Assembly: GCA_947642455.1 (NCBI GenBank)
Contig: CANRSN010000004.1
Span: forward strand, 42,793-106,792
DNA: 64,000 bases
Reading direction: 5' to 3'
Source: an uncultured Clostridiaceae bacterium
GTDB lineage: Bacteria; Bacillota; Clostridia; TANB77; CAG-508
Both the position numbers and the translations under genes were made by a program. Of the stretch, positions 44,184 through 53,551 are shown one piece after another. The notes beneath the pieces are model-generated. The model saw only the letters and a list, made by a program, of their open reading frames with translations. It was not told the origin of the DNA and made no database searches. Position 1 is the first letter of the stretch; each line of letters opens with the position of its first letter.

Positions 44184-45069
44184 ATGGAAGAGTTAAAATA
44201 TTGGTTATGGCTTTCAAAAATAAAAGGATTAGGAAGCATAAAAACACAAAAATTGATTAAACAATATAAAACACCACAAACAATATATTCATTGAATATT
44301 AAAGAATTAATGAAAGTAGAAGGAATAGGAGAAAAAGTAGCAAAAGAAATATTAAATAAAAAGTATAAGGAAAATTTAGAACAACAAGTAGATTATTTAT
44401 ATAGAAATAATATAGAATTAATTACATTTAAAGATAATAAATATCCAAAAAAACTAAAAGAAATTTATGATATGCCTATTTGCCTATATGTAAAAGGGAA
44501 TAGTGAAATATTAAATAAATTTTCTATTGCAGTAATAGGTTGTAGAGATAATACTAAATATGGTGAGAATGTAACAGACAAGTTAGTATCAGATTTAGTA
44601 AATAACAATATTATAACAGTAAGTGGTTTAGCAAAAGGTATTGATAGTATTTCTCATAAGGTTACTGTAAATAAAAAACGGTAGAACAATAGCAGTTATA
44701 GGAAGCGGATTAGATAAACTATATCCAATGGAAAATTTAAGTTTAGTAAGAGAAATAATAAAAAATGATGGAGCAATAATAACAGAATACCCTATAGGGA
44801 CAAAGCCAGAAAGAATTAATTTTCCAGCAAGAAATAGAATTATAAGTGGATTGTCTGATGGGATCTTGGTAATAGAAGCTAAAAAGAAAAGTGGCACAAT
44901 GCTTACAGTGGAGTTTGCATTAGAACAAGGAAAACAAGTTTTTAGCATTCCAGGAAATATAACAAGCGAAAATTCAGAAGGTACAAATGCACTAATTAAA
45001 GAAGGTGCAAAAGTGGTCACTTCAATTACAGATATATTAGAAGAATTTGAAGGAACAAAAGAGGCATGA
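44184..45069 (+). pseudogene. dprA: DNA processing protein DprA, interrupted by a one-base frameshift
   Basis: DprA loads RecA onto incoming single-stranded DNA during transformation. The first frame (44184-44684) has the N-terminal helix-hairpin-helix part (LMKVEGIGEKVAKEIL) and the Rossmann start FSIAVIGCRDNTKYGE and SGLAKGIDSISHK. It then meets a stop. Reading one base fewer in the A6 run at 44673-44678 restores NGRTIAVIGSGLDKLYPMEN and continues through EYPIGTKPERINFPARNRII and VEAKKKSGTMLTVEFALEQG to 45069. So a single inserted A splits an otherwise complete gene. It may be a real mutation, a read error or slippage-corrected. Confidence 0.88.
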
Positions 45070-45215
45070 TTAAAATATTTAGACCTTTTAGATTACTTTT
45101 CATGCCTCGTCTTTGTTCGCCCGCCAAAATTGCTAAAGCAATTTTGTGAGGAACGTTGAGCGAAGCTTTTATCTACTAGGAAAGTATAACAAACTGTTAT
45201 ACTTTCCTAGTAGAT
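45053..45215. repeat. Family A repeat, complete, inverted, downstream of dprA
   Basis: Reverse-oriented copy: H3 spans GAACAAAAGAGGCATGA to TCATGCCTCGTCTTTGTTC, H2 is AAAATTGCTAAAGCAATTTT, and H1 at 45171-45215 is a perfect 21 bp stem starting ATCTACTAGGAAAGTATAAC. The dprA stop codon lies in its first bases. Confidence 0.88.
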
Positions 45216-45230
45216 AAATAAGCCTAAAAA

Positions 45231-45491
45231 TTAGGCTTCATAGTATTGTTCGGTATTAGAGTATAAATCATCTAATGTAATTCCCAAGACTTTGCAAAAA
45301 GCAAGTGCTTCAAAATCTTTTACAGTTTTTTTACCATATTCAATTTCATAAATATCGCAAATATACATAGTAACACCTATCAAATCTAATTTACGACAGA
45401 TTTCTGGTTGAGAAATTTGTTGCAAATTGCGGTATTTTCTTAGGTTTTGACCAATAATATTTAAGTTGCCATTTAAAGTTTTTACTTTCAT
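45231..45491 (-). CDS. XRE-family helix-turn-helix regulator
   Basis: 86-residue DNA-binding protein of the Cro/C1 type. The helix-turn-helix is NLRKYRNLQQISQPEICRKL, followed by the family pattern IYEIEYGKKTVKDFEALAFC and LGITLDDLY. It has no added ligand domain. AAGAGGTGA precedes the ATG on the minus strand. It reads toward the family A element behind dprA; no clear target operon is adjacent. Confidence 0.87.
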   Translation of the reverse strand: MKVKTLNGNLNIIGQNLRKYRNLQQISQPEICRKLDLIGVTMYICDIYEIEYGKKTVKDFEALAFCKVLGITLDDLYSNTEQYYEA

Positions 45492-45678
45492 TAAATCACC
45501 TCTTTTACAAAAATAATAAATTCCTAGGAAAATAAAATTTTATTTCCACTTATGTTTAAAATTTAAAATCTTATATTATTTCGTAGAATATAAAAAACAT
45601 TTTATAACAAATATTTACAAAAAATTACAGGAACATTATGTATAAAAGATAAATAATTACAAAATTCAAGTTTCAACA

Positions 45679-45882
45679 TTTTTTGAAATATTAAGTTTAG
45701 TCTATGTTTATTAAATAATTACACAGAATATTAATATTTATTTTTAAAAAGTTCTGCGCAGGGAAGCTCCTAGAGTGGACATGACCCAGAGCGATTGGCG
45801 AAGTCAGTAAAGAACTTTGCAAAAATAAATATTCATATTTGTGTAGGAGAAATATTAAGCCTAAACTTAATATTTCAAAAAA
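45679..45882. repeat. Family B element, variant ends
   Basis: Terminal arms TTGAAATATTAAGTTTAG and CTAAACTTAATATTTCAA enclose the inner AATATTTATTTTTAAAAAG arm and the conserved core GCGCAGGGAAGCTCCT ... ACCCAGAGCGATTGGCGAAG. The stretch 45492-45678 before it shows nothing but A+T-rich DNA. Confidence 0.8.
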
Positions 45883-45901
45883 TGTGGAAAATAAATTATT
45901 A

Positions 45902-45930
45902 TTGACAAAAATATAACGAAATGGTTTAAT
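45902..45930 (+). promoter_or_regulatory. Promoter of the MFS transporter gene
   Basis: TTGACA at 45902-45907 and TTTAAT at 45925-45930, spacer 17. Confidence 0.65.
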
Positions 45931-45969
45931 AAATAATAAATTAAGGCTATAAAATGAAAGGGTATATAT

Positions 45970-47295
45970 ATGGAAAAATCAGAAAGCAGAATATTAAAGG
46001 AAAGAGAAGAAACAAAATATGAAGTAGAAGATAGTCAAGAGATAAAAAAGAAAAAGTCAAAAAATATAAAAATATATCCAATATATAGAATGTTATCTTG
46101 GGATTTATTATTTTATTATGCAATCATATATTTATTTTTTACAATAGAAAAGAAAATAAGTGTATCAGAGGTCTTACAATTAGAGGCATATTATATATTA
46201 TTCAAATTTATAACACAAATACCTTGTACAATATTAATAGAGAAAATAGGAAAGAGAAAGAGTCTAATAATAGCAAATTTTGTATTAGCAATACATATGT
46301 TACTAATAATATTTTCACTAAATTTTACTTGGCTTTTAATATCACAAATATTATGTGCATTTTCTTTCATAATAAAATCAACATGTGAAAGTGATATGTT
46401 ATATGATTCAATAGAAAGAGGAGAAAAACGAGGAGTAAAATTTTCAAAAATAGAGGGGAAGTCAACAGCAAAATACTATTATATAGATGCTATATCTGCT
46501 ATAATTTCAAGTTTTTTATTTGTAGTAAATCCATATTTACCATTAATAATATGCTTTTTATTATTGTTAGCTTCAACTTTTGTATCAATGAAATTTGAAG
46601 AAATACAACAAAAATATAAAAAGGTAAGAATAAAAGATGAATTAAAAGATGTAGTAAAATCTTTCAAACATATATGTAAATCTAAAAGAATAATAAGTTT
46701 ATTAATATTTAATGCAGTATTTGTAACAATATTAAAAGCTTTGCAAACTTTAAGAAATACAGCATTAAAAGAAATAGGAATGCCAGATCAATACTTTGGA
46801 ATAATATTTGCAATATTAGGGGTAATTTCAGGAATAGCAGCAAGAAATCAAGGAAGAATACATAAAAAATATAGAAATAGAACTTTAAGTTTTATGGCAA
46901 TTCCATTGGCAACTTCGTGCTTATTAATGGGTTTGGTATTGTTAAGTGGTCTTGGAAATCAAATAAATACACCTTTAATATTAGGATTATTTGTGATTCA
47001 ATATATAATGAAAGGTCCATATTATATTTTAATAAAACAGTATTTGAATAATTTTACAGATAGCAAGACTAGAGTGAGAATATCAACTGTAAATAATTTA
47101 TTTGAAAATATATTTGTGTCAATAGTTTTATTTGTAGTGTCATGTATTGTTGAAATATTGCCAATTTCGAAATCATTACTTATAATTGGAACAATATCAT
47201 TAATATGTGTTGTAATATTATTAGAATATATGAAAACAACTGTTGGAAAGAAACCAGAGGAATATGGAAAGAAGGATTTGATAAAAGAAATATAA
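45970..47295 (+). CDS. Major facilitator superfamily transporter
   Basis: 441-residue membrane protein with about twelve hydrophobic helices after a charged 40-residue cytoplasmic N-terminus. The loop between helices two and three (EKIGKRKSLIIANFVLA) is the MFS signature-type turn; the sixth and seventh helices are separated by a long basic loop (QQKYKKVRIKDELKDVVKSF). No substrate can be inferred. It stands between two family B elements with its own promoter, so it is probably a single-gene unit. Confidence 0.85.
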   Translation: MEKSESRILKEREETKYEVEDSQEIKKKKSKNIKIYPIYRMLSWDLLFYYAIIYLFFTIEKKISVSEVLQLEAYYILFKFITQIPCTILIEKIGKRKSLIIANFVLAIHMLLIIFSLNFTWLLISQILCAFSFIIKSTCESDMLYDSIERGEKRGVKFSKIEGKSTAKYYYIDAISAIISSFLFVVNPYLPLIICFLLLLASTFVSMKFEEIQQKYKKVRIKDELKDVVKSFKHICKSKRIISLLIFNAVFVTILKALQTLRNTALKEIGMPDQYFGIIFAILGVISGIAARNQGRIHKKYRNRTLSFMAIPLATSCLLMGLVLLSGLGNQINTPLILGLFVIQYIMKGPYYILIKQYLNNFTDSKTRVRISTVNNLFENIFVSIVLFVVSCIVEILPISKSLLIIGTISLICVVILLEYMKTTVGKKPEEYGKKDLIKEI

Positions 47296-47312
47296 GTATT
47301 ATTATAAAATAT

Positions 47313-47490
47313 TAACAATTCAGATGTAAGCAAAATTTATATTCTGCAGTGTTATTAATATTTATTTTTAGAAGTTTTGCGCAGGGAAGCTCCTAAAGTG
47401 GACGTGACCCAGAGCGATTGGCGAAGCCAGTAAGAAACTTCTAAAAATAAATATTAATAACACTGCATATAGTATAATACCTTTATTACA
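47313..47490. repeat. Family B element
   Basis: Inner inverted arms GTTATTAATATTTATTTTTA and its complement flank the core TTTGCGCAGGGAAGCTCCTA ... ACCCAGAGCGATTGGCGAAG. The left terminus AATTCAGATGTAAGC matches the copy at 51707; the right terminus has diverged. Confidence 0.8.
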
Positions 47491-47518
47491 CAAAATATAT
47501 TAAACTTGAATTAAAATA

Positions 47519-47547
47519 TTGACAAATGAAAAAAGATAATAGATAAT
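47519..47547 (+). promoter_or_regulatory. Promoter of the alpha-glucan phosphorylase gene
   Basis: TTGACA at 47519-47524 and GATAAT at 47542-47547, spacer 17. Confidence 0.65.
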
Positions 47548-47603
47548 ATAAAGGTAAAAAACAATAGAAGAATGAATAAAAAATACTAAGGAGGAAATTA
47601 CAA

Positions 47604-50168
47604 ATGTTTATATTCAATAAAATAACAGTAAATTCTCAATTACCAAAAAGAATAAGTGACTTAGGAGAAATAGCAAACAACCTATGGTGGTCTTGGAACA
47701 CCGAATTTTTAAGGCTATTTAAACAAATAGATACAGACTTATGGGAAACTGTAGAGAAAAATCCAACAAAATTCTTAAAACTAGTAGAACAAAGCAAATT
47801 AGAGGAAGCAGCTAATAATCCAGAATTTTTAAAAGACTATGATAGAATAAGAGGTAACTTTGAAGATTATATAAATAGTAAATCAACTTGGTTTTCAAGA
47901 AATTATCCAGATAACAAAAATGATGTAATAGCATATTTTTCTGCAGAATATGGACTAGATCAAATATTATCAATATATTCAGGAGGTCTTGGAATTTTAT
48001 CAGGAGATCATTTGAAATCGGCAAGTGACTTAGGCTTACCATTAGTTGCAGTTGGGTTATTATATAAAAATGGTTATTTTCACCAAAAAATAGATGGGTC
48101 AGGAAATCAACAAACGGAATACAAAAACATAGAGGTATCATCACTTCCAGTTACAAAAGTTAAAGATAAAGACGGAAAAGATTTAATAATATATGTAAAA
48201 TTTCCAAAAAGAAGATTATATTTAAAAGTATGGCAAATAAATGTAGGAAGAGTAAAGCTATATCTACTAGATTCAGACATAGAGGAAAATAGTGAAGAAT
48301 ATAGAAATGTAACAACAACACTTTATGGTGGAGACCAAGAAATGAGAATAAAACAAGAAATTGTTTTAGGAATGGCGGGAGTATGTTTTTTAAGGTTACT
48401 AAAATTAGATCCAGTTGTTTATCATATGAATGAAGGACACTCATCATTTTTAATATTAGAACTAATTAAAAATATAATGAAAGATAAGCAAGTATCATTC
48501 CAAATAGCCAAAGACATAGCATCTAGTAAAACTGTATTTACAACACATACACCAGTACCAGCCGGAAACGACATATTCCCTGTACATCTAGTTAAAACAT
48601 ATTTTAAAGATTATTGGGCAAGGCTTGGAATTTCAGAAGATGAATTTTTAAGCTTAGGAATGAAAGCAAATCATGGCGGAAATGATGGTTTTAATATGGG
48701 AATATTAGCTTTAAAAGTGGCAGGAAAGAAGAATGGAGTAAGTAAACTACATGGAGCTGTTTCAAGAGAATTATTTGCAGATGTATGGCCAAATATAGCA
48801 CCAAACGAGTCACCAATAACTCATGTAACAAATGGAATACATACATGTTCTTGGCTTGCACAAGATATGAAGGAGTTATATAACAAATATTTAACACCAT
48901 ATTGGCAAGATAATATTTATTTAGATTCAACTTGGGAAAAAATAAATAGTATTCCAGATAGAGAATTATGGAAGGCACATACAATAAGAAAGCAAAAATT
49001 AATAGAAATTGTAAAAGAAAATACAACAGAAAGACTAAGAAGAAGTGGCTATAGCTATGAAGAAATAAATAGTATAACATCAAAATTAGACTCAAATGCA
49101 CTAACGATAGGTTTTGCAAGGAGATTTGCAACATATAAAAGAGCAACATTAATATTTAGAGATCTAGAAAGAATTACGCAAATATCAAATGATGAAAAAA
49201 GACCAATTCAAATAATAATAGCAGGAAAAGCTCATCCAGCAGACAAAGAAGGTCAAGACTTAATCAGATACATACATGAAATATCAATGAAACCACAATT
49301 TAAAGGTAAAATTTTCTTATTAGAGAATTATAATATAGCAATGTCAAGATATTTAATTAGTGGTGTTGACATATGGCTTAATACACCTAGACGTCCTATG
49401 GAAGCATCAGGTACAAGTGGACAAAAAGCATCTGTAAATGGAGTAGTAAATTTCAGTATTTTAGATGGATGGTGGGCAGAAGGCTATAATCAAAAAAATG
49501 GTTGGGCAATAGGAGCAAATAAAAATTACGATAATTATGAAATACAGGATAATGAAGATAGTCAAAGCATATATATGATATTAGAGAATAAAATAATTCC
49601 TACATATTACGACAAAGATGAAAATGGAATATCTAAAAAATGGGTAGAAATTATGAAAAACTCTATTATTACAACAGGTGGAAAGTTTAGCACATCAAGA
49701 ATGCTAGTAGACTACATAAACAACCTGTATATGCCACTTGCAAATTTATATAAGAAATACTACAAGAAACTAGATACTGTAACAGAGTTTAATGCTTGGA
49801 AACAGGATATGTATAATAATTGGAATGATATAGTAATAATGGGAGAGAACAATTTAGACAATATTACAATAGATGCAGGCAATAATATAGAAGTAAAATG
49901 TAAATTAACATTACCAAATATATTGCCAGAAAATGTAGAAGCACAAGTATATTATGGAAAAATTAAAGAAAATGGCGTTATAGAAAAAATAGCAGTTATT
50001 CCAATGGAAATGTATGAAGGGGATGACAATAGCAGAGTATATTCATATAAAGCTAAAATAGAACTTTCTACAGGAGGAGAATATGGTTATACATTTAGAG
50101 TAATGCCTAAACACAATATGTTGTTAGACAGTGAAAATATGAATTTAGTAAAGTGGATGGTAAAATAA
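47604..50168 (+). CDS. glgP: Alpha-glucan (glycogen) phosphorylase, GT35 family
   Basis: Pyridoxal-phosphate enzyme releasing glucose-1-phosphate from alpha-1,4-glucans, 854 residues. The N-terminal NLWWSWNTEFLRLFKQID and AYFSAEYGLDQILSIYSGGLG are typical of the alpha-glucan phosphorylase subgroup (TIGR02094 type), not the muscle-type enzyme. Later motifs are VYHMNEGHSSFL, FATYKRATLIF, and the cofactor region EASGTSGQKASVNGVVN followed by DGWWAEGYN. AAGGAGG precedes the ATG. No other glycogen gene is nearby. Confidence 0.93.
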   Translation: MFIFNKITVNSQLPKRISDLGEIANNLWWSWNTEFLRLFKQIDTDLWETVEKNPTKFLKLVEQSKLEEAANNPEFLKDYDRIRGNFEDYINSKSTWFSRNYPDNKNDVIAYFSAEYGLDQILSIYSGGLGILSGDHLKSASDLGLPLVAVGLLYKNGYFHQKIDGSGNQQTEYKNIEVSSLPVTKVKDKDGKDLIIYVKFPKRRLYLKVWQINVGRVKLYLLDSDIEENSEEYRNVTTTLYGGDQEMRIKQEIVLGMAGVCFLRLLKLDPVVYHMNEGHSSFLILELIKNIMKDKQVSFQIAKDIASSKTVFTTHTPVPAGNDIFPVHLVKTYFKDYWARLGISEDEFLSLGMKANHGGNDGFNMGILALKVAGKKNGVSKLHGAVSRELFADVWPNIAPNESPITHVTNGIHTCSWLAQDMKELYNKYLTPYWQDNIYLDSTWEKINSIPDRELWKAHTIRKQKLIEIVKENTTERLRRSGYSYEEINSITSKLDSNALTIGFARRFATYKRATLIFRDLERITQISNDEKRPIQIIIAGKAHPADKEGQDLIRYIHEISMKPQFKGKIFLLENYNIAMSRYLISGVDIWLNTPRRPMEASGTSGQKASVNGVVNFSILDGWWAEGYNQKNGWAIGANKNYDNYEIQDNEDSQSIYMILENKIIPTYYDKDENGISKKWVEIMKNSIITTGGKFSTSRMLVDYINNLYMPLANLYKKYYKKLDTVTEFNAWKQDMYNNWNDIVIMGENNLDNITIDAGNNIEVKCKLTLPNILPENVEAQVYYGKIKENGVIEKIAVIPMEMYEGDDNSRVYSYKAKIELSTGGEYGYTFRVMPKHNMLLDSENMNLVKWMVK

Positions 50169-50200
50169 TAAAGTACATTAAGAAAGGAATGTGATTAAAA

Positions 50201-51616
50201 ATGAAAAGCAATAAGAGGGTAAACGTTAAATTATTAATAGCTATAGTAGTTATGACTTTAGTAATTATGGGGTCAGGAATGGTTAATGCAAAAACATATG
50301 ATATATCAGAACAAAAAGTTTCAATTAGTTTAGATGATGAATTTATTGATATATTTACAGAATATACTGAAAATCAAGAAAAACTTAGTGGTTTGTTACC
50401 AAGTGATTATTACGATACTTTTATAAAAACTAACGAACGTCAAGGTGTTGTATTTGATGCTGTTAAATTAGATGAAAACAATGAAATGTTAACAGAAGTA
50501 TTAATTTCTATAGTAGATACAAACAGCAAAGAAATTAGAGATTTTAAAGATTTTAATGAAAGTGAAATGAAGAAAAATGCTAAAGCATTTGTAAGTAGTT
50601 TGGAATCTGAAATGAAAAGCCAATTAGCAAGTGCACAAGTAAATGAAGATGAAATATATACAGCAGACAATGGAGATGTATATATAAAATTACATACAAA
50701 CTTAGCGGGGCAAGAATCAGACGCATTTTATACTGTGAAAAATTATAATTTAATAGGAATAAATGTAAGATATTTAGATGGAAATAGAGACTTTGAAATG
50801 GCTAAAAGAGTTATAAATCAAGTAAGAATAGAAGATACTACAAGTTCAGATAAAAAAACAGGAAGTAATACATCTATAAAAAATAATTCTTTAAGCAATC
50901 AAAGTGATTCAACTACTAATAGTTATTACTATTCTCAAGTAATATCAAGTACTGTATTTTTTGTTATTGTATTAAGTACAGTTATTAGTTCAAGAAAGTC
51001 TAGTAAGAATGAAGTTATAACAGAAGAACAACAAGGTAAATTTAAAAATTTTGGCGGATTTTTAATATTCTATGTTGTAGCACTTGCAATTAATATAGCA
51101 TTACAAGCAATGGTAGCTATTGGACTATTAGAAGACATAGGTTCATTATCATATCTAATGTCAATGGCTCAAGCAATTATTACTATTATTTGTGTAATTT
51201 CTATTTTGGTATTTATTTTTATGAGAAAAACAAAAACACCAAAAATTATAAGAACTATTTTATACATTATGTTAGCAGTTAATGTTATTATGGGATTAGC
51301 TCAAATTGGTTATTCTTTTATAGATGAAGATAATATTTATTATGATCAATTCTATTTTGCTAAAGCTTCAGAAATAATTGCTAATATTAGTTATACTTTA
51401 ATTTGGACTACATATTTCTCTATTTCAAAGAGGGTAAAAGTGTACTATGGACTTGAAAACTCTACAGAAGAAGTAGAAGTTGCAAAAAATGAAATAGTAG
51501 AAAATAGAAGTGAAGTAGTAGAACAAAAAAATGAAGTGGTTGAATCTAAAACAGAACAAGTAGAAAAGATTGAAGATAATATAGAACAAAAAGATGAAAC
51601 AAATAAAGAAGAATAA
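50201..51616 (+). CDS. Exported/membrane protein with DUF2569-like C-terminal membrane domain
   Basis: 471 residues in three parts: signal peptide (about 8-31) and an extracytoplasmic domain to about 225; then five hydrophobic segments (YYYSQVISSTVFFVIVLSTV onward) in which FKNFGGFLIFYVVALAIN and YTLIWTTYFSISKRVKVYYG match the DUF2569 pattern; then a charged coiled tail rich in Glu, Val and Lys (VVEQKNEVVESKTEQVEK). AAAGGAATG precedes the ATG. Function unknown; it may share a message with the phosphorylase 32 bases upstream. Confidence 0.75.
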   Translation: MKSNKRVNVKLLIAIVVMTLVIMGSGMVNAKTYDISEQKVSISLDDEFIDIFTEYTENQEKLSGLLPSDYYDTFIKTNERQGVVFDAVKLDENNEMLTEVLISIVDTNSKEIRDFKDFNESEMKKNAKAFVSSLESEMKSQLASAQVNEDEIYTADNGDVYIKLHTNLAGQESDAFYTVKNYNLIGINVRYLDGNRDFEMAKRVINQVRIEDTTSSDKKTGSNTSIKNNSLSNQSDSTTNSYYYSQVISSTVFFVIVLSTVISSRKSSKNEVITEEQQGKFKNFGGFLIFYVVALAINIALQAMVAIGLLEDIGSLSYLMSMAQAIITIICVISILVFIFMRKTKTPKIIRTILYIMLAVNVIMGLAQIGYSFIDEDNIYYDQFYFAKASEIIANISYTLIWTTYFSISKRVKVYYGLENSTEEVEVAKNEIVENRSEVVEQKNEVVESKTEQVEKIEDNIEQKDETNKEE

Positions 51617-51666
51617 TAAATAGTAGAGCTTATTAACCAGAATTGTAATATCTACTAATGGTATGA

Positions 51667-51703
51667 AAACAACTCATAAACTAAAAAAGTTTGTGGGTTG
51701 TTT
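51667..51703 (+). terminator. Hairpin terminator
   Basis: AAACAACTCATAAACT pairs with AGTTTGTGGGTTGTTT around AAAAA. Confidence 0.75.
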
Positions 51704-51706
51704 ATT

Positions 51707-51891
51707 GGTAGCTATTCAGAGGTAAGCAAAATTTATATTCTACTGTGTTATTAATATTTATTTTTAGAAGTTTTGCGCAGGGAAGCTCCTAAAGTGGACG
51801 CGACCCAGAGCTACCCACGAAGCCAGTAAGAAACTTCTAAAAATAAATATTAATAACACAGCATATAGTTTAAGACATCTGAATAGTTACC
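51707..51891. repeat. Family B element, best-preserved copy (185 bp)
   Basis: Terminal inverted repeats of about 62 bp: GGTAGCTATTCAGAGGT at the left and its near-complement ending ATCTGAATAGTTACC at the right, with GTGTTATTAATATTTATTTT inside. The 55-base core starts TTTTGCGCAGGGAAGCTCCT and ends GAAGCCAGTAAGAAAC. No coding capacity. Confidence 0.88.
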
Positions 51892-51919
51892 ATTTATTGA
51901 AATTAAATGTGAGTGTTTC

Positions 51920-51948
51920 TTGTTTTTTTTAGTAAAATGATATATAAT
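51920..51948 (+). promoter_or_regulatory. Promoter of lysS
   Basis: TTGTTT at 51920-51925 and TATAAT at 51943-51948, spacer 17. No T-box is present in the 40-base leader. Confidence 0.6.
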
Positions 51949-51991
51949 ATACCACATATAAAAAAGATATAAAAAGGAAGGAATGAGAGCA

Positions 51992-53494
51992 ATGGCAAAT
52001 GAAAACCATAATGAAGAACAAGAAGTGGATTTAAACCAACTTTTACAAATAAGGAGAGAAAAATTATCAAAACTAAAAGATGAAGGGAAAAATCCATTTG
52101 AAATTACAAAATTTGAAAGGACACATACTAGTAAACAAATTATTGAAAACTATGATGAATTAGAAGGAAAAGATGTTATAGTAGCAGGAAGAATGATGGC
52201 AAAAAGGATAATGGGTAAAGCTTCATTTTGCCATATACAAGATGCAGATGGCAAATTACAAAGTTATGTAAGTATAAACGATTTAGGAGAAGAAAGTTAC
52301 AAACAATTTAAAGAAGATGATATAGGCGACATTATAGGAATAAAAGGTTTTGTATTTAAAACAAAAACTGGAGAAATATCAATACATGCAAAAGAGGTAA
52401 CTTTACTTTCAAAATCATTAAGACCGCTTCCAGAGAAATTTCATGGCTTAAAAGATGTAGATTTGCGTTATAGGCAAAGATACGTAGATTTAATCGTAAA
52501 TCCAGAAGTAAAAAATACTTTTTTAACAAGAGTAAAAATATTAAAAGAAATAAAGAAAATATTAGATGAAAAGGGTTATTTAGAAGTAGAAACGCCAATA
52601 CTTAATACAATAGCAGGAGGAGCTACAGCAAGACCATTTATAACACATCACAATACCTTAGATATGGATATGTATTTAAGAATAGCAAATGAATTATATC
52701 TAAAAAGATTAATAGTAGGTGGATTTGACAAAGTTTATGAAATGGGTAGAATGTTCAGAAATGAAGGAATGGATATTAAACATAATCCAGAGTTTACCAA
52801 CATAGAGTTATATTCTGCATATGAGGATTATAATGATATGATGAATATTACAGAAGAAATAATTTCAACAGCAGCTAGAAATGTATTAGGTACAACAGTA
52901 ATAGATTATCAAGGAACTCAAATAGATTTAACTCCAAATTGGAAAAGAACTACAATGATAGATAGCATAAAAGAAATAACAGGTGTTGACTTTAATACAA
53001 TAAATACTGATGAAGAAGCACTAAAAGTTGCTAAAGACTTAAATGTAGAACTAGATGAAATGAAATTATCAAGAGGTGAAATAATAAATCAAGTTTTTGA
53101 AGCAAAAGTAGAAGAAACTTTAATCCAACCAACATTTATATATGATTATCCAGTAGAAGTATCTCCTCTTACAAAAAGAAAGCCATCAGATCCACGTTTA
53201 ACAGAAAGGTTTGAATTATTTATAGGAGGACGTGAATATGCTAATGCTTACTCAGAATTAAATGATCCAATAGATCAATATGAAAGATTTAAAAAACAAG
53301 TAGAAGCAAGAGAAGCTGGAGATGAAGAGGCAAACATGATGGATGATGACTTCATAAATGCACTAGAATATGGAATGCCTCCAACAGGTGGATTAGGAAT
53401 AGGTATAGACAGATTAATAATGTTGCTTACAAATTCAGCATCAATAAGAGATGTATTACTATTCCCAACTATGAAGAACTTAAGTAAAGAATAA
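51992..53494 (+). CDS. lysS: Lysyl-tRNA synthetase, class II
   Basis: Charges tRNA-Lys, 500 residues. An OB-fold anticodon-binding domain (about 55-150, [20 protein letters not shown]) is followed by the class II core with motif 1 near [18 protein letters not shown], motif 2 [20 protein letters not shown]-type sequence (written here [13 protein letters not shown]) and motif 3 [17 protein letters not shown] 51992 is nine bases after AAGGAAGGA; the ATG at 51983 abuts it. Complete and typical. Confidence 0.97.
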   Translation: MANENHNEEQEVDLNQLLQIRREKLSKLKDEGKNPFEITKFERTHTSKQIIENYDELEGKDVIVAGRMMAKRIMGKASFCHIQDADGKLQSYVSINDLGEESYKQFKEDDIGDIIGIKGFVFKTKTGEISIHAKEVTLLSKSLRPLPEKFHGLKDVDLRYRQRYVDLIVNPEVKNTFLTRVKILKEIKKILDEKGYLEVETPILNTIAGGATARPFITHHNTLDMDMYLRIANELYLKRLIVGGFDKVYEMGRMFRNEGMDIKHNPEFTNIELYSAYEDYNDMMNITEEIISTAARNVLGTTVIDYQGTQIDLTPNWKRTTMIDSIKEITGVDFNTINTDEEALKVAKDLNVELDEMKLSRGEIINQVFEAKVEETLIQPTFIYDYPVEVSPLTKRKPSDPRLTERFELFIGGREYANAYSELNDPIDQYERFKKQVEAREAGDEEANMMDDDFINALEYGMPPTGGLGIGIDRLIMLLTNSASIRDVLLFPTMKNLSKE

Positions 53495-53551
53495 TACTTT
53501 GAGAAAGTTTAAGTATCGCTAAAGAAATTAAAAAGTGAAAGGAGTAGCTTA

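Noticed and set aside
45970-47295. Complete transposon carrying the MFS gene between two family B elements
   Set aside because: The two elements differ in their outer ends and both stand as complete elements, so they need not have moved together.
51892-51991. T-box or lysine riboswitch before lysS
   Set aside because: The leader after the predicted start site is only about 40 bases, too short for either.
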